From: JAENVU01 sp963765075 | GTDB lineage: Bacteria; Actinomycetota; Acidimicrobiia; IMCC26256; JAENVU01 | DNA: 64,000 bases | Reading direction: 5' to 3' | Assembly: GCA_963765075.1 (NCBI GenBank) | Contig: CAVXVA010000008.1 | Location: forward strand, 744,001 to 808,000 | Part shown: in pieces, positions 54,945 through 63,715 of the stretch | Position numbering within the stretch: the first letter of the stretch is position 1 | Layout: every line of letters begins with the position of its first letter | The notes under the pieces: model-generated | What the model was told of the DNA's origin: nothing | What the model saw: the letters and a program-made list of their open reading frames with translations, nothing else | Databases searched by the model: none | Translations under genes and position numbers: made by a program

Positions 54945-55898
54945 GTCGGGTCACCGGTGGGAGCCGGCGGGGTCGTCGTCTCTGCGGCGGTATCGACGGG
55001 GTTCCGGTCGGTGCGGCCGCGGAGCAGCACCCGATCCGCGACCCGACCGACGAAGGTATCCAGGCGCATCGCGGTGAGTCGGGCACCGTCGACCGCGTCT
55101 CCGCTGATCGAACCGGTCGATTCGCGGACGATGCCACCGATGTCGACGTCGTCGAGCACGTCGGCCACGATCGGTCCGAGTTCGACTCGACCGAGCAATG
55201 CGTCGAGGTCGATCCGGGTCATGAGCCCGTCGACGTCGATGCGTTCGAGGAGGCCGTCGACGTCGATCCGTTCCAGCAGCGCATCGACGTCGATGCGACG
55301 GAGGAGCGCATCCACATCGACTTGTGCGAGCACTGCATCGAGGTCCACCTGCTCGACCACTGCGCCGAGGTCGATCGCGCCGACGATGTCGGCAAGGGGA
55401 ACGCGCGCGACGACGGCGCCGAAGTCGACGCGTTCGAGGAGCGCGTCGAAGATCGCCGGCAGGAGTTGGGCGACGAAATCGGTGACGACGGTTTGCTGGC
55501 GGAGTTGCTCGACATCGCCACGTTCGGACCAGCGGGCAATCGACGCGTCGACGCCGATCAGCGCATCGCGCAGAATCGGCACCCGCCGCGCCAGGTCCCA
55601 ACTGCGTTGGGTCAGCTGCTCGATGGCCCCGGCGGCGTCGAGCGCGCGCTGCTCGGCAACGAGGGCAACTCCGGTCGTCGGCGCGACCGAGCTGACGGAC
55701 CGCCGACGGGTTCCGACGGTCACCGGCCGCGGCGTCGGGAAGGAACTGATCGATCGCCCCCCGGAAGGCGCGCGCCGAGAGGCTCAGTACCCCGAGACCG
55801 AGGTCGGCGGTACGGCGCGCGGTCGGCGTGATGCCATCGGGGGTTGCCGGGTACGGCCGGGTCCGGACGCGAATTTCGTGAGAAGTCAGGTCGGGCAT
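54941..55898 (-). CDS. Protein with nonapeptide (VDxDALLxR) repeats, partner of RDD protein (frameshift near 55,727)
   Basis: About 318 codons with one frame break near GCGGCCGGTG. The N-terminal part (RTADLGLGVLSLSARAFRGA) continues in a second frame at TVGTRRRSVSSVAPTTG. The central region holds seven or so repeats of nine residues, such as IDVDALLER and IDVDGLLER, with Asp at positions 2 and 4 and a basic or polar residue at position 9, predicting an amphipathic helical or solenoid array. IGGIVRESTGSISGDAVDGAR and ADRVLLR end the protein. It has no signal peptide. It lies directly upstream of and overlaps the RDD gene. Confidence 0.75.
55181..55369 (-). repeat. Seven tandem 27-bp units encoding the nonapeptide repeats
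   Basis: 27-bp steps such as GTCGACGTCGATGCG... recur exactly in phase from 55181 to 55369, each giving I/V-D-V/L-D-x-L-L-x-R. The units differ from one another at several bases, so they are old coding repeats rather than a CRISPR or a recent slippage array. Confidence 0.85.
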
Positions 55899-55993
55899 CG
55901 GGGCGATTCTTGCAGGCCCGGTGCAACTGGCTCGGCGGCACGGCCAACCGGCGCTCAGCCACAGTTCCGCCCGGTTGACGGATGGTGGTGTCG

Positions 55994-55999
55994 TACGCT
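55994..55999 (+). promoter_or_regulatory. Putative -10 element (TACGCT) of the K+ channel gene
   Basis: TACGCT ends 6 nt before GTG 56006. It supports that start over ATG 55982. Confidence 0.45.
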
Positions 56000-56005
56000 G
56001 CCGAG

Positions 56006-56707
56006 GTGAGTCGACCGAAGGTCCTGAGCGCCCAGCCGCTGCCGCACCTCGAAGATCGTTACCTGTTGGCCGCCGGCCTCATCGTTGCTTCGATCATCGC
56101 CTACGCATTGATTGGTGACCACGAGGTGGGCGCGCTGGTCGTCGTCGTGGTCCAGTCGGCGACGTTGATGGTGATCTTGCACGCGTCGCAGGTGTCGTCA
56201 CGGGCGATGGCGCTGGCCGCCGGATTCGTGGCGGTGGCGATTGTGCTCGCCGGCCTCTCGGTGGTCTTCGATCGTGAGTCGATCGGTCCCGGTGTGGCCG
56301 GCGCGATGCTCGCAGTCGTCGGCCCGCCCGTGATCATCAAGCGACTCCTCGCTCACCAGCGGATCGATCTCGCGACCGTGGCCGGATCGTTGTGCGTCTA
56401 TCTGCTGGCCGGGATGTTCTTCGCGTACGTCTATCGGGTCATCGATGTCATCGATACGCCGTTCTTCGTCCAGAAGGCCGTGGCGAGCCCGGTGGACTTC
56501 ATCTACTTCAGCTTCGTGACGATGACGACGCTCGGCTACGGCGACCTGACGTCACGGGCCAACCTCGGCCGCATGCTCTCGGTGTCCGAGGCGCTCTTCG
56601 GGCAGCTGTACCTGGTGAGCGTGGTGGCGGTGCTGGTGGCGAACATTGGGCACGAACGGATTCGCGACCAGTTGAAGGACAACGTCGAATCTGAGGACGA
56701 GGGGTGA
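56006..56707 (+). CDS. Two-pore-loop-type potassium channel family protein (ion channel, single pore)
   Basis: About 233 aa from GTG 56006 (ATG 55982 is an alternative). Five or six hydrophobic segments are followed by the selectivity filter TMTTLGYGD and a final helix (LFGQLYLVSVVAVLVANIG). The cytoplasmic tail is short with no RCK domain. It is likely a simple K+ channel contributing to membrane potential or osmotic control. Gating is unknown. Confidence 0.88.
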   Translation: MSRPKVLSAQPLPHLEDRYLLAAGLIVASIIAYALIGDHEVGALVVVVVQSATLMVILHASQVSSRAMALAAGFVAVAIVLAGLSVVFDRESIGPGVAGAMLAVVGPPVIIKRLLAHQRIDLATVAGSLCVYLLAGMFFAYVYRVIDVIDTPFFVQKAVASPVDFIYFSFVTMTTLGYGDLTSRANLGRMLSVSEALFGQLYLVSVVAVLVANIGHERIRDQLKDNVESEDEG

Positions 56708-56816
56708 GCGGGGCCTCGGACCAGGTGGACACCCCCGGAAGCGATGATCCTTCGGACGGTGCCGCCGATCGCGGATGCGGACGAGCGCTCGTTCAGCCGG
56801 CGGCTCCGGCGTCAGC

Positions 56817-57755
56817 GTGACCCACGTGCAGCAACGGATCGAGTCCACTCGGGTGCGCCTCGAAGACGCGCGGCCGAGTTCGCGGGTCATCGATACGGTC
56901 TTCCGGGCCTTCGAGCGCGATGTGGCAACCGGTGGGGGGGTGCTCTCGGCGGCGGTGGCGTTCCGGATCTTCCTGTTCCTGGTGCCGTTCGTGTTCTTCG
57001 TCGTGGTCGCATTCGGATACGCCTCGGAAGCCGCCGACGGGAGTGCCACCGCCTGGTCGAACACGGTCGGGATCGGCGGGCTGATCGCCGGAGCAGTGAA
57101 GGGTGCCGCAAATCTGAGCGGGGGGCAGCGCCTGACCGCGTTACTCGTCAGCGGCTTCGCGCTCTTCCTCGGGTCGCGCGCCGCGGTCAAGGTGCTGCGG
57201 ATCACCCACGGCCTGATCTGGCGGGTGCCGATCCCGAAGCTGCGGAGCCCGATGCGAGCTGCCGGGACCTTCACCGGGTTGATCTCGCTTGCGCTGCTCG
57301 TGAGTGCCGGCGTGGGCTGGTTGCGCTCGCAATCCTTCCTGCTCGGGATCTTCGGCATCATCCTCTGGTTGGCCGTTCCGTTCGGACTGTGGTTGCTGGT
57401 CTCGTTCTGGTTGCCGCGCGCGGAATGTCCGTGGTGGGCGCTACTCCCCGGCGCGGCCGTGTGCGCGATCGGCGCCGAGCTCCTGCACGTCGCGACGGTG
57501 TACTGGTTCGCCTACCAGATTCAGGCGAAGTCCGACACGTACGGCGCCATCGGGGTCTCGCTGTCGCTGCTCCTGTGGGCCTACTTCCTCGGTCGGATCA
57601 TCACCGCGTCGGCCGCGGTCAATGCCGCGTTCTGGTACCGCAGCGAGGAGCGTCGCGGCCACGCGGTTCCCGCGGAGGTGGACATCGAGGCGCGGCTGTC
57701 CGAGATGGCAGAAGGCCCCGTGGAGTCGTTCCGCGACGGGGTTCCCGACGAGTAG
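56817..57755 (+). CDS. YihY/BrkB-family membrane protein
   Basis: About 312 aa with six membrane helices. GGGVLSAAVAFRIFLFLVPF, the conserved first-helix region, and the helix with QAKSDTYGAIGVSLSLLLWAYFLGR near the C-terminus identify the family (often misnamed RNase BN). The role is uncertain; it is suggested in envelope or transport functions. The start is unclear: GTG 56817 and ATG 56775 are in frame. Upstream bases 56704-56816 keep an open frame overlapping the channel stop by 4 bp that could be its N-terminus if one base is lost. Confidence 0.85.
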   Translation: MTHVQQRIESTRVRLEDARPSSRVIDTVFRAFERDVATGGGVLSAAVAFRIFLFLVPFVFFVVVAFGYASEAADGSATAWSNTVGIGGLIAGAVKGAANLSGGQRLTALLVSGFALFLGSRAAVKVLRITHGLIWRVPIPKLRSPMRAAGTFTGLISLALLVSAGVGWLRSQSFLLGIFGIILWLAVPFGLWLLVSFWLPRAECPWWALLPGAAVCAIGAELLHVATVYWFAYQIQAKSDTYGAIGVSLSLLLWAYFLGRIITASAAVNAAFWYRSEERRGHAVPAEVDIEARLSEMAEGPVESFRDGVPDE

Positions 57756-57756
57756 C

Positions 57757-59410
57757 TCAGCTGGGCGACGGATTGGCGTTGCCGCGACCGGCTCGGTCTC
57801 GGAGACCGCAGCCGGGGTCGCGGGGAGACCACGGCTGAAGACGAGCGCGATCAGTGCGAGGACGGCGAGGACCGAGAGCGAGGCGCGGAGCGCGTCGAGA
57901 CGAGCCTGCGGCGTTCTCGTCGACGACTGCCGCGGTCGTCGGTCTCCGAGACGCCGGCGTCGTCGAGCGCGGCTTCGAGATCGGCGTCGGAGATGAAGGG
58001 CACGCCGCTCGTGAGCTCGGTCTGCGCCTTCGACGTGAGGTCGTCGGGTACCGCCGGGTTGTTCTCGATGCCGGTGAAGAACGAAGCGGTGAGCGCGGAG
58101 ATGAGGACCGCGCCCGCCAGCGCGGTGCCGATCGAGATCCCGAGGTTGGACGCGGTGTTCTGGAGCCCGCCGACCTCGCCGCTCTGCTCGTCGGGCACCG
58201 ACGAGACGGTGACCGCGCCGAGCTGCGATGCGAGCATGCCGATGCCGAGGCCGGCGAGGAGCATCGGCCAGGTGATGATCTCGGGTCCCGCGCCGACGTC
58301 GAGCGCGGCGACGAACACCACGAGGCCGAGGAACAGCATGAAGAACCCGACCTGCGCGACCCGACGCGGCGACGCATGGGGGAACACCTTCGGGACCCCG
58401 ACCGCGGCGATCACCAGGGTGATCGACAGCGGGAGGATCCGGAGCCCGGTGTCGATCGCGGAGAGCCCGAGCGCGATCGAGAGGAACAGCGGCACCGCGA
58501 AGAACAGGCCGGCCTGGAGCAGGTACTGGAAGAAGAACGCGGTGATCCCGCTGCGCAGGAGCGGGACCCGCAGGATCGCGGGATCGAGCAGCGCCGCCTG
58601 CCCGGTGTCGCGGCGGTGCTTCTCCCATGCGAGGAATCCGAACAGCACCGCGCCCCCGCCGAGGATCAGCCAGATCACCGGCGACAGGCCCAGCCATGTG
58701 GGCGCGTCGGGCTTCGGCTGCACGAACCCCCACGTGCCGGAGCGCAGGATCCCGTAGACGACCAGACCGAGGCCGAGCGCCGACAGCGCCGGTGCCGACG
58801 AGGTCGAGGCGGGCGCCCTCCTCCTTCGGGGTGTCGGCGGTGCGCCGGTTGAGCAAGCAGCACGACGCCGATGATCGAGCACCTCGCCGACGAAGACGTA
58901 CCGCCACGACCAGTAGGTGGTGAAGAGACCGCCGATCAGCGGGCCGACCGCGACCGCGATCGCACCGCCCTGCCATCACGAGCCCGTACGCCTTCGGCCG
59001 CTCGGCCTGGCCGAAGTTCGACGCCACCAGCGCCACGATCGCCGGCATGACGAGCGCGGCGCCCACGCCTTCGAGGAACGACCAGCCGAACAGCAACACC
59101 GGGAGGTTGGGCGACGATCGCGGTCGTGAGCGATCCGCACCCGTAGATCACGCATCCGATGGTGAACGCTCGCTTGCGGCCGAGGATCGCGCCCATCTTC
59201 CCGCCGGTGATCATGAGCGACGCCATGACCAAGCGTGTACATCGTGATCGCGGTCTGGATGCCGGTGACCGTCGTGCCGACGTCCTTCGCGACGGTCGCG
59301 ATCGACACGTTCATCACCGACGAGTCGAGGATCATCACGAACTGCGCCGCGGTCAGCGTGACGAGCACCGCTTTCGCGGCGCTCTCCATCGTGGGTTTCA
59401 CTGCGGTCAC
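57757..59410 (-). pseudogene. DHA2-type MFS transporter, several frame breaks
   Basis: Pieces in several frames spell one 14-helix EmrB/QacA-type transporter: TLTAAQFVMILDSSVMNVSIATVAKD (N-terminal signature), MASLMITGGKMGAILGRKRAFTIG, LLFGWSFLEGVGAALVMPA, AERPKAYGLV, WLILGGGAVLFGFLAWE, FFFQYLLQAGLFFAVPLFLS, MLASQLGAVTVSSVPDEQSGEVGG and ALIALVFSRGLPATPAAV. About five frame shifts between 57.8 and 59.3 kb prevent one open frame. The preserved pieces argue for indel errors. The stop near 57757 is convergent with the YihY gene. If functional, it would be a proton-coupled efflux pump. Confidence 0.68.
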
Positions 59411-59458
59411 GGGTGTCGACCTCCGGCCGTGGGCCCGTCGTCCGGGCTCGTGAACGAG

Positions 59459-59495
59459 CGAAGCGGCAGCAGCCCTGGGGGCTGCTGCCGCTTCG
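59459..59495 (-). terminator. 17-bp stem-loop between the SHOCT gene and the MFS gene
   Basis: CGAAGCGGCAGCAGCCC (59459-59475), loop TGG, and GGGCTGCTGCCGCTTCG (59479-59495) are exact complements. It lies 24 bp after the stop of the minus-strand SHOCT gene, and ahead of the MFS start, so it is a likely terminator for the former. Confidence 0.75.
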
Positions 59496-59519
59496 TCGTG
59501 GAACAGGTGTCGCTGCGGT

Positions 59520-59877
59520 CTAGCCGATGATCTTGGCCTTCATGGCTGCGAACTCGGCGTCGTCGATGACGCCCTTGTCCTTCAGATCGGCGAGGCGAGC
59601 GAGCTCGTCCGCTGCGCTCGCCGGTCGTGCCGGCGGCCTGCTGGATGTAGGCGCGGGCCGCCGCGTCGTTGGCCTGCGGCCGCCTGCGATCGCGTGCTCG
59701 CTCATCTTGTGGCCACGCGCGATGAGATAGACGAACACTCCGAGGTACGGGAGCACGATGACGAAGACGACCCAGATGAACTTCGAGACGCCGCCGAGGT
59801 CCTGGCTGCGGAAGATGTCGGCGAAGACCGTAGATCAGCAGCCAGATCCAGATGAAGAACAGGAAGAACCAGACCAT
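59520..59877 (-). CDS. PLDc_N/SHOCT-domain small membrane protein (two frame breaks)
   Basis: About 118 codons. The N-terminus MVWFFLFFIWIWLLIYGL and FIWVVFVIVLPYLGVFVYLIARG form the two helices of a PLD-nuclease N-terminal (PLDc_N) domain. The C-terminus ELARLADLKDKGVIDDAEFAAMKAKIIG is a SHOCT domain. The central pieces (FADIFRSQDLGGVSKF; NDAAARAYIQQAAGT) come from other frames, so two indels lie between 59.6 and 59.85 kb. Proteins of this design are common in actinobacteria; the function is unknown. Confidence 0.72.
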
Positions 59878-60078
59878 GGACAGAAACGACCTGGCCGGTT
59901 CCGAAACTCGATGCAAGCATGGGGGAGTGCCCTTCTACGGTGAATGTGGATTGCGGCTCACGGTATCCGCCACATCGCGGAGTGTCACGGATCGACCACG
60001 AACGGTGGAGCATGATGGGGCGGCGTCAGGCCGAGGGCCGGGCCAGTTGATCCCTTTCGCGACAGGCGAGGTGCCACG

Positions 60079-61332
60079 GTGGCCGATGAATCAGTAACCC
60101 CGAACACCGAACCGGCCGACCCAGCGGGGCCGACGACCGCCGAACCCGCGGCGCGTCACCGGGGCCGCGCGATCACCTCGATCACGTTGATCGTGATCGC
60201 GTCGCTGCTGCTCCCACTTGCCGGGATGACGGTCTGGGTGCGCAACCTGGTGCTCGACCCGTCGCGCTACGTCGATACCGTTGCGCCCCTCTCGAAGGAT
60301 CCCGATGTGCGGGAAGCGGTGGCGACCAGGGTCAGCACGGAAGTCGTCGCCGCGCTCGAAGTGCAGAAGCGGGCGCAGTCCGCGCTCCCGAAGCGGCTCA
60401 AGTTCCTGGCCGCTCCGATTGCCGCCGGGTCCAAACAGCTCGTGCACACGTCGACACTGAAGATCCTCGAATCCGATCAGTTCGACACGGTCTGGCGGTT
60501 CGCCAACCGACGGGCGCACGACCAGGTGGTCAACGCGCTGACCGGGAGGAAGGGCAAGGCCGTCACGACGAGCGATGGCAAGGTCGTGCTGAACCTCGGT
60601 CCGCTGGCCGCGGCGGTCGCGGAGCGCCTCGGCTCGCTGGGCGTCGGAGTCCCGAAGAACCTCGACGTCACGCGCCTCAATGTGAAGTTCGTCCTGATCG
60701 AATCGGCCGACCTGGAGTCGGTGCAGACCTACGCGCGCCTGCTCGATCGACTGGCGTGGGTCCTGCCGCTCGTGACGCTTGGGTTGTTCGGACTCGCCAT
60801 CGGCATCGCGCCCCGCCGCCGGAAGGCCCTGCTCCGCACGGGGGTCGGGATCACGATCGCCATGGCCGTGGGCGTGCTCGCCTACGGGTTCGCGCGCACG
60901 ACCTATCTCGACAATCTCCCGTCGACGGTGCAGAACCATGCGGCGGCCGCGGCGATCTTCGACACGGTGACGCGGTTCGTGGAACGAGGACTGCGAGCAC
61001 TGCTGGTCATCGGACTGTTGGTGTGGCTGGCCGCGTGGCTGGCCGGACCGTCACGCCCGGCGGAGGCGGTGCGGCGGCAGTGGAACCGAGCGGCCGGCCG
61101 GGTCGCCGCCGACGAACCCAGTCCCGTCAACCGCTGGGTCGCGGCGAACGCGACGGGCTTGCGGATCGGCCTGGCCGCATTCTTGTTGGTGCTCCTGGTC
61201 GCCTGGACTCGTCCCACAGGTCTGGTCGTGCTCATGTTGGGTGTGGTCGGGCTGATCGGCCTGGGCGCCGTCCAGGTCTTGGCCGCCGGCGGGTCGCGCG
61301 AAGAGTCGGAGCGGTCGCCCGACCCGGCGTAG
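60079..61332 (+). CDS. Uncharacterised actinobacterial membrane protein (417 aa)
   Basis: A cytoplasmic 30-residue Pro/Ala-rich N-terminus leads into one helix (SITLIVIASLLLPLAGMTVW), an extracytoplasmic helical domain of about 170 residues (DPDVREAVATRVSTEV; LESDQFDTVWRFANRRAHD) and then about five helices toward the C-terminus. The pattern is common in actinobacterial hypothetical proteins. Function is not recognised. GAGGTG before GTG 60079 is the ribosome binding site. Confidence 0.82.
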   Translation: MADESVTPNTEPADPAGPTTAEPAARHRGRAITSITLIVIASLLLPLAGMTVWVRNLVLDPSRYVDTVAPLSKDPDVREAVATRVSTEVVAALEVQKRAQSALPKRLKFLAAPIAAGSKQLVHTSTLKILESDQFDTVWRFANRRAHDQVVNALTGRKGKAVTTSDGKVVLNLGPLAAAVAERLGSLGVGVPKNLDVTRLNVKFVLIESADLESVQTYARLLDRLAWVLPLVTLGLFGLAIGIAPRRRKALLRTGVGITIAMAVGVLAYGFARTTYLDNLPSTVQNHAAAAAIFDTVTRFVERGLRALLVIGLLVWLAAWLAGPSRPAEAVRRQWNRAAGRVAADEPSPVNRWVAANATGLRIGLAAFLLVLLVAWTRPTGLVVLMLGVVGLIGLGAVQVLAAGGSREESERSPDPA

Positions 61333-61346
61333 GCGCCGCGGTTGGG

Positions 61347-62000
61347 TTAATCGGTCAGCAGACTCAAGATCCCGTCGCCGACGAGCAGCAGACCGCCGAT
61401 CATCGCGAACCACGACGCGAGCGTCCGGCGATGGCGCATCACCCAGGTCGTGACTCGGGTCACTCGATCCCGCGCCTTCACGGAGCGCGTGGTCCACACC
61501 ATCAACGCCAGCGGGATTCCGCTGGCGATGAGCGCAAAGATGCCGAGTCCGGCGAGGCGACCGCTGAAGCTGAGGGAGCTCGACGCGAGGGCAAATGACG
61601 CGATGACAGGACCCTGGTAGTCGGCGACCAGTATGCCGGCGACGAACGACTGGCGCGGACCCATGCCTTGGAGTCGCTCCAAGGCATGGGGGATCTCCGG
61701 AATTGGTTTCCCGGGTGGTCGGCGCAGCAGGAGACCGAACATGAACAACACGACGCCGATCGCGATTCGAAGCCCGACCAACGTTTCGCCAGTGTCGGAC
61801 CCCGGCAGGACGGCCCCGCCGACGAGCGCGCTCGCGCCCACCAGGAGACCGGCTTGAATGAGGAACGCCCCGGAGACGAACGCGAGCCCGTTCGCGCGCG
61901 GCGTTGCCCCGCCCAGCACGAGGAGCAGACCCATCAACGTCAACGGTTGGGTTCCGCTCAGGAGTCCGCAGAGGATGAGCGTGTGGATGAGATCAGCCAT
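61347..62000 (-). CDS. GAP/SfLAP-family (LysE-like) membrane protein
   Basis: 217 aa with six hydrophobic helices and the family pattern GLLSGTQPLTLMGLLLVLGG, NGLAFVSGAFLIQAGLL and a central GKPIPEIPHALERLQGMGP loop. Mycobacterial relatives move glycolipids or peptidolipids (Sap/GAP). The exact cargo here is unknown. It is convergent with the preceding membrane protein gene (14-bp gap). CATGAT lies 7 nt before its ATG. Confidence 0.85.
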   Translation of the reverse strand: MADLIHTLILCGLLSGTQPLTLMGLLLVLGGATPRANGLAFVSGAFLIQAGLLVGASALVGGAVLPGSDTGETLVGLRIAIGVVLFMFGLLLRRPPGKPIPEIPHALERLQGMGPRQSFVAGILVADYQGPVIASFALASSSLSFSGRLAGLGIFALIASGIPLALMVWTTRSVKARDRVTRVTTWVMRHRRTLASWFAMIGGLLLVGDGILSLLTD

Positions 62001-62084
62001 CGGGGCGGATCATGTCAGCTGACGACCCGACGGGCGCGGAGCAACAGGACGCGCGCTCTCCCCAAGTGTGGACCCGCGCCGGCG

Positions 62085-63626
62085 TCAGACGACCTGAACC
62101 CAGGTGGCGACGCTCGGCGTGTTGTCGGCGTCGACCCCGAACAGCATGTACCAACCCGGCGGAGTGAGGTTCGGGTTGGCGTCGAGGGTCGCGGTCACCG
62201 TCGACCCGCTCTGGGTGAACGGCAGGTCGACGAGCCGTTGATCCGGATCGTTGCTGTGGGTGGCCGCGCCGGGGCGGACCACGTGCACCCACTTGAGTGG
62301 ACGGTCGGCGCTGAACGTGCTTGTCCCGCCCCGGGCGATGGTGCGCGCCGCGGTGTTGAGGGTCAGGACCGGCCGGGATCTCGTCAGGTACTCCGGGCTG
62401 TAGATCTCGATGCGCATCTCGAACGGCGTGCCGATGTCCGATGCGTTGCCACCGAAGGTCGCGACCCGGCCGTCGGGCAGGAGCAGCGCCGCAGAGTGGT
62501 AGGTGCGCCCGACGGTCGCGCTCTTGGCGGTCTCCCAGGTTCCGGTGTCGGGGTGGAAGATCTGGGCGGAGTATCGGAACTTGAAGCTGGGAAGGTCGCG
62601 ATCGAGGTAGCTCTCGTTGCTGCCCCCGCTCTGGAACACGGTGCGGTCGGGCAAGACCACCGCGCTCACGTACTGCTTCGATTCCGCGAGGTCGGGACCG
62701 GGAGTGAAACTCGGCGACGGCTGCGTGAGGTCGATGATCGCGGTGCTGGCCGTGGCGACGACTTCCGGCTTCGGGTGGCTCCCGCCGCCCATCACCATGA
62801 CCCGCTGGCTCTGGGCCGGCGGCAACATGACCGAAGCGCCCATGTCTCGTTGGTATCGGTCGGTCAATCCGGGCACCGAGGTGAAGGTGTTGGCCGTGGC
62901 GTCCCAGATGCCCGCGTCGTCGCTCCCGTCACCGAACGTCGAGACGCCGCTGTAGAGAAAGCGGCCGTCGGCCATCAGGTGGAGCGCCGGGTACGGCGGG
63001 AGGAAACTCGCGGTCTCGAACTGCGGTGACCAGGCGCCGGTTCCGCCCGCGGCGGTCGCATCGAAGATCTGCGCGTTGCTCTTCAGGACCCCGTTCTGAT
63101 CGAGTCCGCTGACCATCACGATGGTGCCGTCGCCCCGGTTGACGAGCGTGGGGTACCAATGACCCTCCGCGAGATCGGGCACGGCGACGTACTTGTGGGT
63201 GGCAGGGTTGTATTTGTACGCGCGGTTCGACCCTTGGAAGTCGAGGCCGGTCGCGTCGTTGGGGTAGCCCGCGGTGCCCCCCGCGACGAGCACGCTGCCG
63301 TCGGCCAGCGCGGCGTGGCCCGAGCAGAACATGTCGTAGGGCGTCGCGACCGATCGGAAGGTGTTGGTGGTCGGGTTCCATTCGGTGGTCTTGAACGTGC
63401 CGGCCGCGAAGAGGTCGGGATCGTTGCCCGAACCCTCGATCAGCAAGACGTTGCCGTTCTTGAGGAGCGCGGCGTGGACGGCGCGCACCGGCGCCGGAGT
63501 CGGGTTGACGGTCCAGCTGCCGACGCCACAGGCCGACGCCGTTGTCACCGCGGCGAGCAGCGCGACTCGTCGCAGTGTGCGCATCCCCCGGCGGGGACGC
63601 TCGAGGGCTTCCCCGGCTTGCAGCAT
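62085..63626 (-). CDS. Secreted galactose-oxidase-like radical copper oxidase
   Basis: 513 aa from ATG 63626. The lipoprotein-like signal ends at Ala-Cys (SACG, residue 33). The seven-bladed Kelch propeller holds the cross-link pair C101 in DMFCSGHAALADG and Y158 in GHWYPTLVNRGDG. The copper ligands Y376-H377 are in GRTYHSAALLLPDG and H457 is in THSNDPDQR. A C-terminal DUF1929 immunoglobulin-like domain ends the protein. All positions needed for a Tyr-Cys radical copper site are present. Such enzymes oxidise primary alcohols or aldehydes to give H2O2. The -10 TACCAT lies 6 nt before the start. Confidence 0.9.
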   Translation of the reverse strand: MLQAGEALERPRRGMRTLRRVALLAAVTTASACGVGSWTVNPTPAPVRAVHAALLKNGNVLLIEGSGNDPDLFAAGTFKTTEWNPTTNTFRSVATPYDMFCSGHAALADGSVLVAGGTAGYPNDATGLDFQGSNRAYKYNPATHKYVAVPDLAEGHWYPTLVNRGDGTIVMVSGLDQNGVLKSNAQIFDATAAGGTGAWSPQFETASFLPPYPALHLMADGRFLYSGVSTFGDGSDDAGIWDATANTFTSVPGLTDRYQRDMGASVMLPPAQSQRVMVMGGGSHPKPEVVATASTAIIDLTQPSPSFTPGPDLAESKQYVSAVVLPDRTVFQSGGSNESYLDRDLPSFKFRYSAQIFHPDTGTWETAKSATVGRTYHSAALLLPDGRVATFGGNASDIGTPFEMRIEIYSPEYLTRSRPVLTLNTAARTIARGGTSTFSADRPLKWVHVVRPGAATHSNDPDQRLVDLPFTQSGSTVTATLDANPNLTPPGWYMLFGVDADNTPSVATWVQVV

Positions 63627-63632
63627 CCGCCA

Positions 63633-63638
63633 ATGGTA
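63633..63638 (-). promoter_or_regulatory. Putative -10 element (TACCAT, minus strand) of the copper oxidase gene
   Basis: Minus-strand TACCAT lies 6 nt before ATG 63626. It supports that start over the later Met at 63584. Confidence 0.45.
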
Positions 63639-63715
63639 GTTGTCGGGCGAATCGCCCGGAACGGCGCGGGCCGAGTCGCCGGGCGCAGGAGCGATCGGTG
63701 TGGAAACCTGCATCT

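Noticed and set aside
55181..55369. CRISPR array
   Set aside because: The 27-bp units are contiguous with no spacers, vary in sequence and are in phase with a coding frame.
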